A stretch of 64,000 nt of DNA from Microbacterium sp. Root180 (GCF_001428485.1 NZ_LMHS01000003.1:789626-853625); one strand, 5' to 3'. Shown: positions 40,987-50,545, numbered from the stretch's first letter. Program-made: numbers and translations. Notes: generated by a model from the letters alone, not told the origin.

Positions 40987-43900
40987 TGCTCACTGAACCC
41001 TTCGTCGTCGGTCGCAGCGATCGAGTACGCCAGCCGGGCCAGCGTCTCCACGCCGCTCCAGGAGCTCACCCGGTCGCTCGCATCGGCCGGTGGGGCCACA
41101 CGCACGAGGCCGGGGATCGCCGACGCGTCGCGCAGCACCCGCTCGGGTCGCTGCGCCACGACCCACGCCTCGGGGGCGAACCACTCCTCCCAGTCGACGA
41201 ATCCGGTGATCGGTGCTCGTCCGTCGGCGAGTTCGACCACCACCGACTTCCGGTCCAGAGAGTCGTCGATGTCCAGCTCGAAGGGTCGAAGAGACGTGTA
41301 TCGATCGCCCGATCGCACCAGCGCGGCGCGCGCGAGAAGAACACCCCGCACGAAAAGGCGCGGATCCTTCCCCGGTTCCGATAGAGCCGAGAGACTGTCG
41401 ACCCACTCCGGGCCCATCAGGAGGCGAAGTGTTCGGGAAGCCGGATCGAGCAATGCCTCTGCGACGGCATCCGATCCACTTTCGCTGGGCTCGCCGCCGC
41501 CCGCTTCGTCGTTCGGCACGAAGTCTGTACTGAGGATCTCTCTCAGATCACCGATCAAGCCTGTGGCCAGAGGCGACGCAAGCGCCCTGACGGCGCGGTC
41601 CCACTCCCAATGCATGAGAGCTCCACTGTCCGCAGCAGGTCGCGTGGACTCGATCTCCGCCCGCACCTCCTCGACCAGCCCGTCGAAGCGGTCGACGATC
41701 CGATCCGAGCGGGCGTCGAGCCCCGGATCCTCGTCTCGCTGCCGTCGCAGCATCTCGCGCACGAACACGCGGTTGAGGTCGAACTCCTCCGCGACCAGCG
41801 TGCGCGCGAAACGTTCGCGAAGCATCGCCCATCCGCTCGTGGAATCCGCGCTGACGATGTTCACGACCGCGAAAGCCGTGTCGGCCGAGCACGGCGCCAT
41901 GGCGAGTTCACAACTCGGCGCCAGCGGTTCGGAGAGATCGCGCGCAGATCTCATTGCTCTCTGGTAGATCGCCGCCCAGGTCGCGAATCCGCTCTGCGCG
42001 GTATTGGCGAGATCGGATCGCTTCCAGACCTCTGCCCAGAGCCGGCCGGCACCTTCGCCATAACGCGTGTGCATCTCGGCGGCCCAGTTGGGGTACTCGA
42101 GAAGATCCTCTGCGCGGCGCGCACGGTCGAAGCACTCGTCGGCCTTCTCGATCTCCCCGAGCGACCCGTACGCGATCCCCCGTAGTGCGTCGAACCATCC
42201 TGCGTACTCGTCCGGCTGGGGCTCGACCTGGTCGAGCAGCTCGATCGCCTCGCCGTACCGGCCGCTGTTGAGAGCCGCGTATGCACGCGCGCGGAGCGCC
42301 TCGGGCGACGCCGGATCGAGGCGGTCGGCGACGAAGGACGCCGTGTGCATGAGCCCGACGTCGATGAGATCCGCGACGAGACCCGCCCACCGGGCGTCAG
42401 AGACGTCGCCCAAGCGGATGGCCGCCACGGTCTCGCCGAGGGCGAGCCAAGGATGCTCGGGTCTCGGGCGCGCCGCGACGCGGTACAACTGCTGGTACAC
42501 GGCACGAGCGAGCGAGTGAGCCCACGCGTCAGCGAGGGTGATGGGTGAGAGTTCGGCGGCCCGGGCAGTGAGCTCGAGCGCCGCTTCCAGATCGCGCACC
42601 GCAACCGCGCGATCCTTCTCGCTGAAGGCGCCGGCCTGGAGTGCGTCGGCGAGACCCCGCATGGTGGCCGCGTCCGTCGGGCGCACCTCCAACGCGCGCT
42701 CGAAGTACCCACGGGCCTCGACGCTCATCATCGACCAGAGCGCCCTGTTCCCGGCCGAGCGGAGTTCGTCGGCCAGCACATCGGACGAAGGGTGGGTGGC
42801 TTCGGTGATGCGCACCTCCAGATCGCTCGCCGGGACGAGCAGCTCGGGGCGGAGCGCCACCCCGTCGAGCTGCCCGAGCAGCGCCTGGGCACGCTCGAAC
42901 TCGCGCTCGGCGAAGAGGCGGGTCGCGAGCGCGAGCACGAGCTCCGGGGCGGGCGTCTCGAAGATCATGTCCAGGCGCTCCGCGCCGCCGGCGACGGAGT
43001 GCAGGCCGTCGACGAGGCTCTGAATGTCGGCCAGAGCCCGATCTCCGTCGGGATCATCGGCGTCCGCTTCGGACCGCTGCAGTTCGATGTACTCGTGGAT
43101 CGCGAACAGGTCCGCCACTGCTCCACGTGCCGCCCAGCTCCGCCCGGGGCGATGCGTGCCCACGCTGTGTCGGGCGAGGAACGACTCCGTGGTGACCACC
43201 GCACGGTTGAGAGCCGCCTGACTGCCCGTTTCGGCGTAGCCGACGAGGTGTCGCGCCTGTTCGACGAGACGGTCCGCCTGAGAGTCTCCGGCGAGAGCGA
43301 GCACCCGCGCCGCGACGACAAGGAGCAGAACCCGCGAGCGGACGGGGTCACGGCCGAATTGCTGCAAACGGCCGAAAACGTGATCGAGATCGGATGCCGC
43401 ACCCTCGTCGTCGATGAGCATGTCGACGAGTCCGCCGAGTAGGGCCGCCGCGCTCTCGGGATCGTCTCGCGCATACTCGACGGAGAGCTGGAGCGCTGCC
43501 GCGCGATCGGGGAGCCAGACCGCCCACGGGGCGAGTTCGACCGATGCCCGCAGCACGCTCCACGCCTCGTCCGCGGCGCCCGCGATCATCGCATCGAACC
43601 AGGCCTCGAACCAGCGCACTGTTCCTCGATCGATGTCATCAGCGAGTTCACTCTGCAGCCGGGCAGCGCGCTCGGCGCGACCTCGCGCAGCGAACCGGGA
43701 ATCCCACTCGGCATGCGTCGCACGTGACTCCACGAGCGCCCCCGCAGCACCCAGGGCCGACGACAGCTTCTTTAGAGACTTCGCAGCGAGGTCCGCGATG
43801 TCGACGTCTCGCGCAGTGACTTCCGCGGTGCCCTCGCGAAGCAGCATCGCGATTCTCGCGACGACGTCGGTCACCCCCTCGAGCGCGGCCTCGAGGGGCG

Positions 43901-43988
43901 CCGGCGACAGCGCGGGCTCGAATCGCGCCGAGGAGGACTCGGCGTCGGACGCCGGCGACTCACTGCGTGATGCCTCTTCGTACTTCAT
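40965..43988 (-). CDS. Large helical-repeat (TPR-like) protein of the protease operon
   Basis: This 1007-residue, acidic, almost wholly alpha-helical protein has TPR-like units, clearest at about residues 430-480 ('GYFERALEVRPTDAATMRGLADALQAGAF') and 590-650 ('AYAALNSGRYGEAIELLDQVEPQPDEYAGWFDALRGIAYGSLGEIEKADECFDRA'). The first 100 residues are Ser/Glu-rich with a predicted coiled coil. The last 100 residues seem a separate beta-containing domain ('DRKSVVVELADGRAPITGFVDWEEWFAPEAWVV'). No NTPase motif was seen. It is coupled to the trypsin/CHAT gene (ATGA overlap) and to the caspase gene (22-base overlap). A sensor or scaffold role between the two proteases is plausible. Confidence 0.7.
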   Translation of the reverse strand: MKYEEASRSESPASDAESSSARFEPALSPAPLEAALEGVTDVVARIAMLLREGTAEVTARDVDIADLAAKSLKKLSSALGAAGALVESRATHAEWDSRFAARGRAERAARLQSELADDIDRGTVRWFEAWFDAMIAGAADEAWSVLRASVELAPWAVWLPDRAAALQLSVEYARDDPESAAALLGGLVDMLIDDEGAASDLDHVFGRLQQFGRDPVRSRVLLLVVAARVLALAGDSQADRLVEQARHLVGYAETGSQAALNRAVVTTESFLARHSVGTHRPGRSWAARGAVADLFAIHEYIELQRSEADADDPDGDRALADIQSLVDGLHSVAGGAERLDMIFETPAPELVLALATRLFAEREFERAQALLGQLDGVALRPELLVPASDLEVRITEATHPSSDVLADELRSAGNRALWSMMSVEARGYFERALEVRPTDAATMRGLADALQAGAFSEKDRAVAVRDLEAALELTARAAELSPITLADAWAHSLARAVYQQLYRVAARPRPEHPWLALGETVAAIRLGDVSDARWAGLVADLIDVGLMHTASFVADRLDPASPEALRARAYAALNSGRYGEAIELLDQVEPQPDEYAGWFDALRGIAYGSLGEIEKADECFDRARRAEDLLEYPNWAAEMHTRYGEGAGRLWAEVWKRSDLANTAQSGFATWAAIYQRAMRSARDLSEPLAPSCELAMAPCSADTAFAVVNIVSADSTSGWAMLRERFARTLVAEEFDLNRVFVREMLRRQRDEDPGLDARSDRIVDRFDGLVEEVRAEIESTRPAADSGALMHWEWDRAVRALASPLATGLIGDLREILSTDFVPNDEAGGGEPSESGSDAVAEALLDPASRTLRLLMGPEWVDSLSALSEPGKDPRLFVRGVLLARAALVRSGDRYTSLRPFELDIDDSLDRKSVVVELADGRAPITGFVDWEEWFAPEAWVVAQRPERVLRDASAIPGLVRVAPPADASDRVSSWSGVETLARLAYSIAATDDEGFSEQWNAQQS

Positions 43989-45955
43989 TGGCCGAACTTC
44001 CTCGCTCCGACGCTCGGCCCCCTGCGCTGGAACTGCCGGGCAGCCGGCACCGGGGCCTCCGGCCCCTGACCGACCCCATACGCATTGGCTCCGGCCGGGG
44101 GCGGCGGAGTGGCCGCCGGCGGCGCCGTGAGCACCCGGACGTTGCCTTCGGCTGTGGTCACGACGCTCACAGCACCGAACGCGGCGTGGTCCTTGCCGAT
44201 CCCCTCAACCGGCGAGTTCGGCGGGTCGCTTCGCAGGTTCTCCCGTACGGTCTGCACCGCGCGCTCGATCGAATAGCCGAGGTCGAGCGCGGCATAGAAC
44301 GCCCGGGTGAACATGGTGATGTGGTCGGTCGTCGTCGTATGCTGCGTCAGGATGAGCGCGTGCGCTTCCGTGGGCACCACCGAGCCGTCGGCGCGACGGT
44401 CGGGCTCGAAGACGTCCACAAAGGTCGAGAGCATCGGCGGCGCCTCGAATCGAGGCGTGCCCACCTGGAGGACGACCACCTTCGCGCGCGACTCGGCGAG
44501 CGCCTTGACGATCGTGCGCCACTGCTTGCGTTCCATCCGCCGCTCCGCGAACTCACCGGGCGCCTGCTCGCCGCCTTGCTCGGGGAAGGCGAGAGCGCCG
44601 TCGCTCCACCCCGTGCCGGCGATGTGGATGACATCCCACCCCTCGCGCGCGACCTTGACGAACTCGGGGCCGCTGATGCCGTCGTAGAGGGTGAACTCGA
44701 TGCGCGGGAAGCTCGAGCTGAGGTATTCAAACAGCGACTCCGCGAACGTCGCGCTGTGCACCCCCTCGATCGCGTTCAGGACAATGAGCACCCTCGCCTC
44801 AGCGAGGGCGACGGTCGGGGACTTCTTGCGGTCCACGTAGCGAGCGAACGACCATTCCGGCGAGGTCGCGAGGTTGTCGGCGTACTCCCACGGCATGGTC
44901 ATCAACCGATCCTTCGACAAGTGCAGCCGAACGATGGGGGGCTCGGCTCTCGGCAGCGCCCTCGCCTTCGCTGCGATCTGCTTCACCAGCAGACCGCTCG
45001 CGAGTACCTGGCCGAGCACGCCGACCTGATCCTCGTCCGCGAGGTTTGTCCGGCGCGACCAGTAGTCGACCGCCTCGAGCACTCCCCCTTCGAGGTCTGC
45101 CACCGCCCTCGCGGTAGGCGTATCCTTGTCCGCCCCGAGCATGCCCACTGTCCACGCCTGGATCGACGTGCTCGCCGCCGCCGCATCCACCTGCGTCACG
45201 TCTTGGAGCTGGATGTCGACAAGCTCAGGCTTCGCCACCTCTGCGTCGAATCGATGACCGTTCTCGTCGCGCTCGAAGTCCTTGAGCTCCATCTGCTTGT
45301 ACAGGTCGAGCCACGCCTTGACCGCCGGATCCGGGCGATCGTGCAGCAGGCGGAGGTCGTCGATCTCAGGAAGGATGTCGCGGATCGGTACGAAGAAGCC
45401 CCCGAGCTGCGTCTGCCGGCCACGCGTCACGCGGACGTACCCGCACACGAAACCATCGGAGGTGACGACAGCGGCTCCCGACATCCCGGGATCGATGCTC
45501 TCCCCGGCGATGAGCACATACCGGCGCCCCGCTGCGTCGAAGTTGAACTTCGACCCGATGCCGTAGTTCCGCGTCTGGTACCCGACAGCCTCCTGCGCGG
45601 GGAAGCCGCCAACGTACACCACGTTCTCGTCGGCGGGAAGACGAGCGTCGAGGATCACCGCGGTCGCGAGGGGCTCGCCGACGACTTCCAGAAGCGCAAG
45701 ATCCGGCCACCGATCGGAGGCCGCCCGGCCGGCAAGCTCGTCGTCGGCCGGAAACTTCTGCAGAACCTTCGCGGTGCGAGCGGGACGACCGGGGAACGAG
45801 AGCTCCACCTCGTCGCCCTTCTCCCGCTTCTCAACGACATGGCGGCACGTAACGAGCAGCCTCGACGACACCGCGAACGCGGTGCCTTTGTCTGCGCCGG
45901 TCGTCACAAGATACGTACTGCTCGCCAGCTGATCCCCGAAATCCTCAAGCTGCAT
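43985..45955 (-). CDS. Trypsin-like protease fused to a CHAT domain lacking the catalytic dyad
   Basis: This 656-residue protein begins with a trypsin-like domain (about residues 1-205) whose triad is intact: His39 in 'VTCRHVV', Asp85 in 'RWPDLALLEV' and Ser159 in 'IDPGMSGAAVV'. After a helical linker comes a CHAT (caspase-like) domain, about residues 335-600, recognised by 'MPWEYADNLATS', 'WDVIHIAGTGWSDG' and 'FTRAFYAALDLGYSIERAVQTVRENL'. The usual 'AGHG' His is Thr448 and the 'NAC' Cys aligns with Gly499, so the CHAT part looks inactive. The tail is Pro/Gly-rich. GAGGAG precedes the ATG at 45955. It is the first gene of the operon and lacks a signal peptide. Confidence 0.82.
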   Translation of the reverse strand: MQLEDFGDQLASSTYLVTTGADKGTAFAVSSRLLVTCRHVVEKREKGDEVELSFPGRPARTAKVLQKFPADDELAGRAASDRWPDLALLEVVGEPLATAVILDARLPADENVVYVGGFPAQEAVGYQTRNYGIGSKFNFDAAGRRYVLIAGESIDPGMSGAAVVTSDGFVCGYVRVTRGRQTQLGGFFVPIRDILPEIDDLRLLHDRPDPAVKAWLDLYKQMELKDFERDENGHRFDAEVAKPELVDIQLQDVTQVDAAAASTSIQAWTVGMLGADKDTPTARAVADLEGGVLEAVDYWSRRTNLADEDQVGVLGQVLASGLLVKQIAAKARALPRAEPPIVRLHLSKDRLMTMPWEYADNLATSPEWSFARYVDRKKSPTVALAEARVLIVLNAIEGVHSATFAESLFEYLSSSFPRIEFTLYDGISGPEFVKVAREGWDVIHIAGTGWSDGALAFPEQGGEQAPGEFAERRMERKQWRTIVKALAESRAKVVVLQVGTPRFEAPPMLSTFVDVFEPDRRADGSVVPTEAHALILTQHTTTTDHITMFTRAFYAALDLGYSIERAVQTVRENLRSDPPNSPVEGIGKDHAAFGAVSVVTTAEGNVRVLTAPPAATPPPPAGANAYGVGQGPEAPVPAARQFQRRGPSVGARKFGQ

Positions 45956-46062
45956 CCGCGCCACTCCTCGACGAGTCGCACCACCCCATTGTTCCGGCCA
46001 GTGTCGTGCACTCCGCTATCCGGCGCAAGAGGTCGGGCAAAGCGGCTGACCTTGGGGGTTCG

Positions 46063-46971
46063 CTACAGCTTCCGCAGTACCTCGGCCACGCCACCGGCCG
46101 ACACCGACGTGGTGGTCTCGCCCGCGGCATCCCGCACCTCCTGCGGACCCTGCTCCATCGCCACCGCGCGCCCGCCGTTCTCGAGCGCCCACCCGAACAT
46201 CCCCAGGTCGTTGCGGCCGTCGCCGATCACGAGCACGTGGGAGGGATCGATGCCGAGCTCGGTGCGCACGCGCTCGAGGCCGGTGCTCTTGTCGACGCCC
46301 TGCGGGGCGATGTCGAGCCACGCGGTCCAGCCCACGGCGTACGAGACCTCGTTGAGGCCGATGCGGCCGACGAGGTCGACAAAGTCCTGCTCTTGCTGCT
46401 CCGGGGCGACGACGACGATGCGGCACACGGGCTGCGCGGCCAGCTCCTCGAAGGAGACGCGCTGGGCGTGCATGAGGTTCCAGTCGTCGAGGTACTCGGT
46501 GTACAGGCGCCGCCCGTCGGGCAGCTCGACGAGGTAGCGCGCGTCGGGAAGATGCTCGCGCAGCTGGGTGAGCACCTCGGTGGCGTCGAACGTCTCGACG
46601 TGCTCGCGGTCGTAGTGCAGCGCGCCGGCGTCGACGCGCTTGAGGACGACGGCACCGTTGGAGCAGACGACGTACTCGGGCGCGATCCCGAGCATGCGCA
46701 GGATGCCCTGCGTGCCCTCCCAGCTGCGGCCGGTCGCGATCATGACCTCGTGCCCGGCGCGCTGCGCATGCGCGACGGCGTCGACCACTCCGGGACTGAG
46801 CGACTCGTCTTCGAGGATGACGGTGCCGTCGATGTCCAGCGCGATGAGCAGCCGCTCGGTGACGACGGCCTCGTCCTCGGTGTCGCGCGCGACCCGCTCG
46901 ACGAGCTTGGCCGCCTTCTTCGGCTTTACGACCTTGATCGATCCCGTCGGGGGCAGATGCGCTTCGGTCAC
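46063..46971 (-). CDS. HAD family (Cof-type) phosphatase
   Basis: This 302-residue HAD hydrolase has motif I '[15 protein letters not shown]' (nucleophile and acid Asp), motif II in 'MIATGRS' and motif III/IV in 'DKSTGLERV' and '[14 protein letters not shown]'. The large C2B cap is as in Cof/YbjI sugar-phosphate phosphatases. The first 40 residues are an extra basic/helical segment. The GTG at 46971 overlaps the serS stop by four bases. A small phosphorylated metabolite is the likely substrate. Confidence 0.9.
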   Translation of the reverse strand: MTEAHLPPTGSIKVVKPKKAAKLVERVARDTEDEAVVTERLLIALDIDGTVILEDESLSPGVVDAVAHAQRAGHEVMIATGRSWEGTQGILRMLGIAPEYVVCSNGAVVLKRVDAGALHYDREHVETFDATEVLTQLREHLPDARYLVELPDGRRLYTEYLDDWNLMHAQRVSFEELAAQPVCRIVVVAPEQQEQDFVDLVGRIGLNEVSYAVGWTAWLDIAPQGVDKSTGLERVRTELGIDPSHVLVIGDGRNDLGMFGWALENGGRAVAMEQGPQEVRDAAGETTTSVSAGGVAEVLRKL

Positions 46972-48242
46972 TCGACGGGCTCCATCACCTCGAGGCCGCC
47001 GAGGTACGGACGGAGCACCTCCGGCACGACCACCGAGCCGTCCTCGCGCTGGTGCGTCTCGAGGAGGGCGACGATCCACCGCGTGGTGGCGAGCGTGCCG
47101 TTGAGCGTCGCGACGTGCTCGGTCTTGCCGCCGCGGTCGGCGGGCAGGCGATGACGGATGTCGAGCCGGCGCGCCTGGTACGTCGTGCAGTTCGACGTGG
47201 AGGTGAGCTCTCGGTAGGCGCTCTGCGTGGGAACCCACGCCTCGACGTCGTACTTGCGGGCCGCGCTCGAGCCGAGGTCGCCGGCGGCGACGTCGATCAC
47301 GCGGTAGCTCAGGCCGAGGTCCTGCAGCATCCGCTCCTGCAGCTCCACCAGACGCACGTGCTCCGCCTCGGCGTCCTCGCGCGTCGTGTAGACGAACATC
47401 TCGAGCTTGTTGAACTGGTGCACCCGGATGATGCCGCGGGTGTCCTTGCCGTACGAGCCGGCCTCGCGCCGGTAGCAGGTCGACCAGCCGGCGTAGCGCT
47501 TGGCGCCCTTGCCGAGGTCGAGGATCTCGTCCATGTGGTAGCCGGCGAGCGGCACCTCACTGGTGCCGACGAGGTACAGGTCGTCCTCTTCGAGGTGGTA
47601 GACCTCGGCGGCGTGCTGACCGAGGAATCCGGTGCCCCGCATGACCTCCGGCCGCACGAGCGTCGGCGGGATCAGCGGGATGAAGCCGGCCTGCAGCGCC
47701 CGGTCGAGCGCGAGGCTCATGAGCGCGAGCTCGAGGCGCGCGCCGATGCCCTTGAGGAAGTAGAACCGGCTGCCCGAGACCTTGGTGCCCCGTTCCATAT
47801 CGATCGCGTCGATCATCTCGCCGAGCGCGAGGTGGTCGCGCGGCTCGAAGTCGAACCGGGGGATCTCGCCGTGCGTGCGCAGCGTGACGAAGTCCTCTTC
47901 GCCGCCGGCCGGTACACCGTCGATGACGATGTTCTCGATCTTCGAAAGGGCGAGAGCGGATGCCTCCTCCGCGGCCGTGACGGCGTGCTGTGCCTGCTTG
48001 ACCCGCTCGCTGAGCTGCTTGGCCTCGGCGACGAGGGCCGCCTTCTCTTCCTTCGGCGCCTGCGCGACCTTCTTGCCGTGGGCGTTCTGGGCGGCGCGGA
48101 GCTCTTCGAAGGACGTGATCGCCGCTCGACGGTCGCGGTCGGCGGCGAGCGCCACGTCGACCGTGTCGGGAGACTCCCCCCGGGCCTCCTGCGAGCGCTT
48201 GACCAGCTCGGGATTCTCGCGGAGGAGCACAGGATCGATCAC
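46968..48242 (-). CDS. serS: Seryl-tRNA synthetase
   Basis: This 424-residue class II aminoacyl-tRNA synthetase attaches serine to tRNA-Ser. The N-terminal coiled-coil arm (residues 30-110) binds the long variable arm of tRNA-Ser. Class II motif 2 is '[32 protein letters not shown]' and motif 3 is '[34 protein letters not shown]'. The length is standard. The GTG at 48242 gives the canonical '[17 protein letters not shown]' start. Three class II tRNA genes lie in the same window, two of them for serine. Confidence 0.98.
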   Translation of the reverse strand: MIDPVLLRENPELVKRSQEARGESPDTVDVALAADRDRRAAITSFEELRAAQNAHGKKVAQAPKEEKAALVAEAKQLSERVKQAQHAVTAAEEASALALSKIENIVIDGVPAGGEEDFVTLRTHGEIPRFDFEPRDHLALGEMIDAIDMERGTKVSGSRFYFLKGIGARLELALMSLALDRALQAGFIPLIPPTLVRPEVMRGTGFLGQHAAEVYHLEEDDLYLVGTSEVPLAGYHMDEILDLGKGAKRYAGWSTCYRREAGSYGKDTRGIIRVHQFNKLEMFVYTTREDAEAEHVRLVELQERMLQDLGLSYRVIDVAAGDLGSSAARKYDVEAWVPTQSAYRELTSTSNCTTYQARRLDIRHRLPADRGGKTEHVATLNGTLATTRWIVALLETHQREDGSVVVPEVLRPYLGGLEVMEPVE

Positions 48243-48286
48243 CCTGCCAGCCTAGTCGCCGCTCGTGACAGGGCCGCGGGATGCCA

Positions 48287-49033
48287 TCAGTCGTCGTCGA
48301 GGCGACCGGAGAGCGAAGCCAACGCGACCCGGTCGGTGAAGAAGCGGGCGTAGATGGCCTCGAGATCGGGGGCGAACCCGTCCACCCGCACCACCTCGCT
48401 GCCGAGGTAGGCGAAGATCTCGCTCTCGAGTGACGCCTCATGCCCTCCGACCGACCACTCGATGCTTCGGCGGATCGGGTCATCGATCGCTACGCGCTCG
48501 AGCTCCGCAGTGAGCAGCGGACCGAGGCGCACGCGCTCGGCGGAGCTCAAGTTCGCGTACGCCGCGTGCAGCAGTTCGTGCGCGAGCGTCGTAACGGCCA
48601 GGTCGGCGGCGCGCGGGTCGGCGGGCTGCGCGACGAAGATGCGGTCGAAGTTCCCCACCGCCACGTAGCAGCCGGTCGGCGGATCGTCGGCGGGGCGTTG
48701 GCACGCCTCGGCGACCGCATCGCGATCGACCAGCTGCGGACGGGTCTCGATGAGCAGCTGCATGCCCTCTTCCGTGAGATGAGCCTTCTCGGCGAGCGCC
48801 ATGACCTCGTCGCTCAGGTCGGCGTAGCCGGGGGCGAACACGTTCCGCACTGCGCCGATGACCGTGCTCGGACCGATCACGACCACAGCGACGAACAGGA
48901 CGGCGCACAGCGCGGCGGCGGCGCTGCTCCACCGGACCGTCGCCCGCCGTCGGCGCTCCTCCCTCGGCGTCGAGAGCGGATCGTCGGAGTGCCGTCGCCG
49001 GGAGTCCGTCGGGCCGGGCTCGAAGAACGTCAC
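48287..49033 (-). CDS. Membrane-anchored protein with HELLH metallopeptidase motif
   Basis: This 248-residue protein has a basic cytoplasmic N-terminus (residues 1-34), one membrane helix ('SSAAAALCAVLFVAVVVIG', about 36-56) and an extracellular domain. 'LAVTTLAHELLHAAYANLS' contains the zinc-type HExxH motif at residues 152-156, and 'GGHEASLESEIFAYLG' lies further on as a possible third ligand region. Two Cys at about 111 and 122 may form a disulfide. No named peptidase family is recognised, so catalysis is an inference from the motif. The GTG at 49033 is used because longer frames run into the divergent promoter. It sits 45 bases from the serS start. Confidence 0.7.
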   Translation of the reverse strand: MTFFEPGPTDSRRRHSDDPLSTPREERRRRATVRWSSAAAALCAVLFVAVVVIGPSTVIGAVRNVFAPGYADLSDEVMALAEKAHLTEEGMQLLIETRPQLVDRDAVAEACQRPADDPPTGCYVAVGNFDRIFVAQPADPRAADLAVTTLAHELLHAAYANLSSAERVRLGPLLTAELERVAIDDPIRRSIEWSVGGHEASLESEIFAYLGSEVVRVDGFAPDLEAIYARFFTDRVALASLSGRLDDD

Positions 49034-49152
49034 GGCAGTACGGTACTGGCTCCGGGGCGCTCGCTCCGGCACCGGGCGGTGTATGTCTCGCGTCCCACTC
49101 GCGCCGACCCCGTCCGATCGGCCGACTCCCGGCGCGGCCGTAGGGTGTACGC

Positions 49153-50328
49153 ATGGCGAGCGTGCGGGATCAGGAGCGGTCGGGGCCTGGCGACGAGGCG
49201 CTCGACCCTGCCGGGGCTGCCGAACCGGACGGGGTGATCCGCGAGCCTGACGACGTCGAGCCCGATTCGGCCGGCGGCGAGGGCGGCGAGGCCCGGCGGG
49301 TCGGACCCGAGGGTGAGCCACGCCCGATGGAGGGCGGGCAGGAGCGACCCGCTCCCAAGGCCGCGCTCGTCTACAACCCGATCAAGGTCGACGCCGACGC
49401 GCTGCGCGCGACGGTCCAGCGGCTCTCCGAGGCGGCCGGCTGGTCGGAGCCGCTCTTCTACGAGACGACCGTGGACGACCTGGGCGACGACGTGACGCGG
49501 CAGGCGCTGGAGGAGAGCGTCGATGCCGTGCTCGTGGCGGGCGGCGACGGGACGGTGCGCGCGGTGTCGGAGGCGATGACCGGCAGCGGCGTGCCCCTCA
49601 CGATCGTGCCCAGCGGCACCGGGAACCTTCTCGCGCGCAATCTGCGGCTGCCGCTGGACGGCGGCGACGCGATGGTGCGGGCGACGTTCGACGGCGATCG
49701 CCTTCCGATGGACGTCGGCTGGGCCGCCCTCCGGCGCAGCGACGGCACGGTCGCGGAGCACGCCTTCGTGGTGATGGGCGGGATCGGGCTCGACGCCGCG
49801 ATGATCGCCAACACCAGCCCGCAGCTCAAGAAGACCGTCGGCTGGGTGGCCTACGTCGACGGCGCCGCACGCTCGCTCGCGTCGGCCAAGCCCTTCCGCG
49901 TCATGTACCAGCTCGACGGCTCGCGCCTGCACTCCGCCCGTGTGCAGAGCGTGCTGTTCGCGAACTGCGGCTCGCTTCCCGCGGGCCTCGAGCTCATCCC
50001 CGAGGCATCCGTCGCCGACGGCGCGCTCGACATCGTGATCTTCCAGCCCAAGGGTCCGCTCGGATGGATCTTCGTGTGGCGCCGCGTCGCGTGGGACAAC
50101 AGCGTGCTCCGGCGGTTCCGCGCCGGGCGCCGCGTGCTCACCCTGCGCACCAAGGACAACGCCGTGAAGTACTCCCGCGGCACCGGCATCGAGATCGCGA
50201 CCGCTCAGGCCACGCCGGTGCAGCTCGACGGCGACGAATTCGGCGAGGCCGTGCACGTGCGCACGCGCGTCGACGCCGGCTCGCTGCTGATCACGGTGCC
50301 GAAGGGCCACAACACCGCCGGCCTCTGA
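49153..50328 (+). CDS. Diacylglycerol kinase-like (DAGK_cat) lipid kinase
   Basis: This 391-residue protein has a low-complexity Gly/Glu/Pro N-terminus to about residue 68. The kinase core runs from 'AALVYNPIKVDADALRATV' through 'DAVLVAGGDGTVRAVSEAM' (ATP-binding GGDGT) and 'VPLTIVPSGTGNLLARNLRLPLD'. The C-terminal beta domain contains 'FANCGSLPAGLELIPEASVADGALDIVIF'. Relatives phosphorylate diacylglycerol, sphingosine or undecaprenol-type lipids at the membrane. The gene is divergent from the metallopeptidase gene. The low-complexity head is an actinobacterial extension. Confidence 0.92.
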   Translation: MASVRDQERSGPGDEALDPAGAAEPDGVIREPDDVEPDSAGGEGGEARRVGPEGEPRPMEGGQERPAPKAALVYNPIKVDADALRATVQRLSEAAGWSEPLFYETTVDDLGDDVTRQALEESVDAVLVAGGDGTVRAVSEAMTGSGVPLTIVPSGTGNLLARNLRLPLDGGDAMVRATFDGDRLPMDVGWAALRRSDGTVAEHAFVVMGGIGLDAAMIANTSPQLKKTVGWVAYVDGAARSLASAKPFRVMYQLDGSRLHSARVQSVLFANCGSLPAGLELIPEASVADGALDIVIFQPKGPLGWIFVWRRVAWDNSVLRRFRAGRRVLTLRTKDNAVKYSRGTGIEIATAQATPVQLDGDEFGEAVHVRTRVDAGSLLITVPKGHNTAGL

Positions 50329-50353
50329 CGCGGCCTCCGCTCGACCACATCCT

Positions 50354-50545
50354 TCTTCCGTTTGTGCGGGCGGATGACTGCCCGAACCCGGTGTCGCACG
50401 CGCATACTCCCGCACGAACCCTCGTCCGTTTGTGCGGGCGGATGTCTGCCCGAACCCGGTGTCGCACGCGCCCTCTTCCGTTTGTGCGGGCGGTTGTCCG
50501 CCCGAACCCGGTGTCGCACGCGCATACTCCCGCACGAACGGAAGA
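50354..50545. repeat. Three tandem copies of a palindromic intergenic element (class i)
   Basis: The core CCGTTTGTGCGGGCG occurs at about 50358, 50426 and 50478, each time followed by 'TGCCCGAACCCGGTGTCGCA'-type sequence. The last copy ends in CCCGCACGAACGGAAG, complementary to the start with one mismatch, so the block is bounded by inverted repeats. The copies are nearly identical. Two other loci carry the same terminal repeats (51617-51680 and 53770-53833). Confidence 0.85.

Noticed and set aside
43967-46537. Open plus-strand frame of about 850 codons
   Set aside because: It is antisense to the trypsin/CHAT and HAD genes, which have clear catalytic motifs.
50354-50545. Possible CRISPR array
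   Set aside because: Only three units are present, unit spacing is irregular and the variable parts are not spacer-like. The ends are inverted repeats shared with two other loci and no cas gene is seen.
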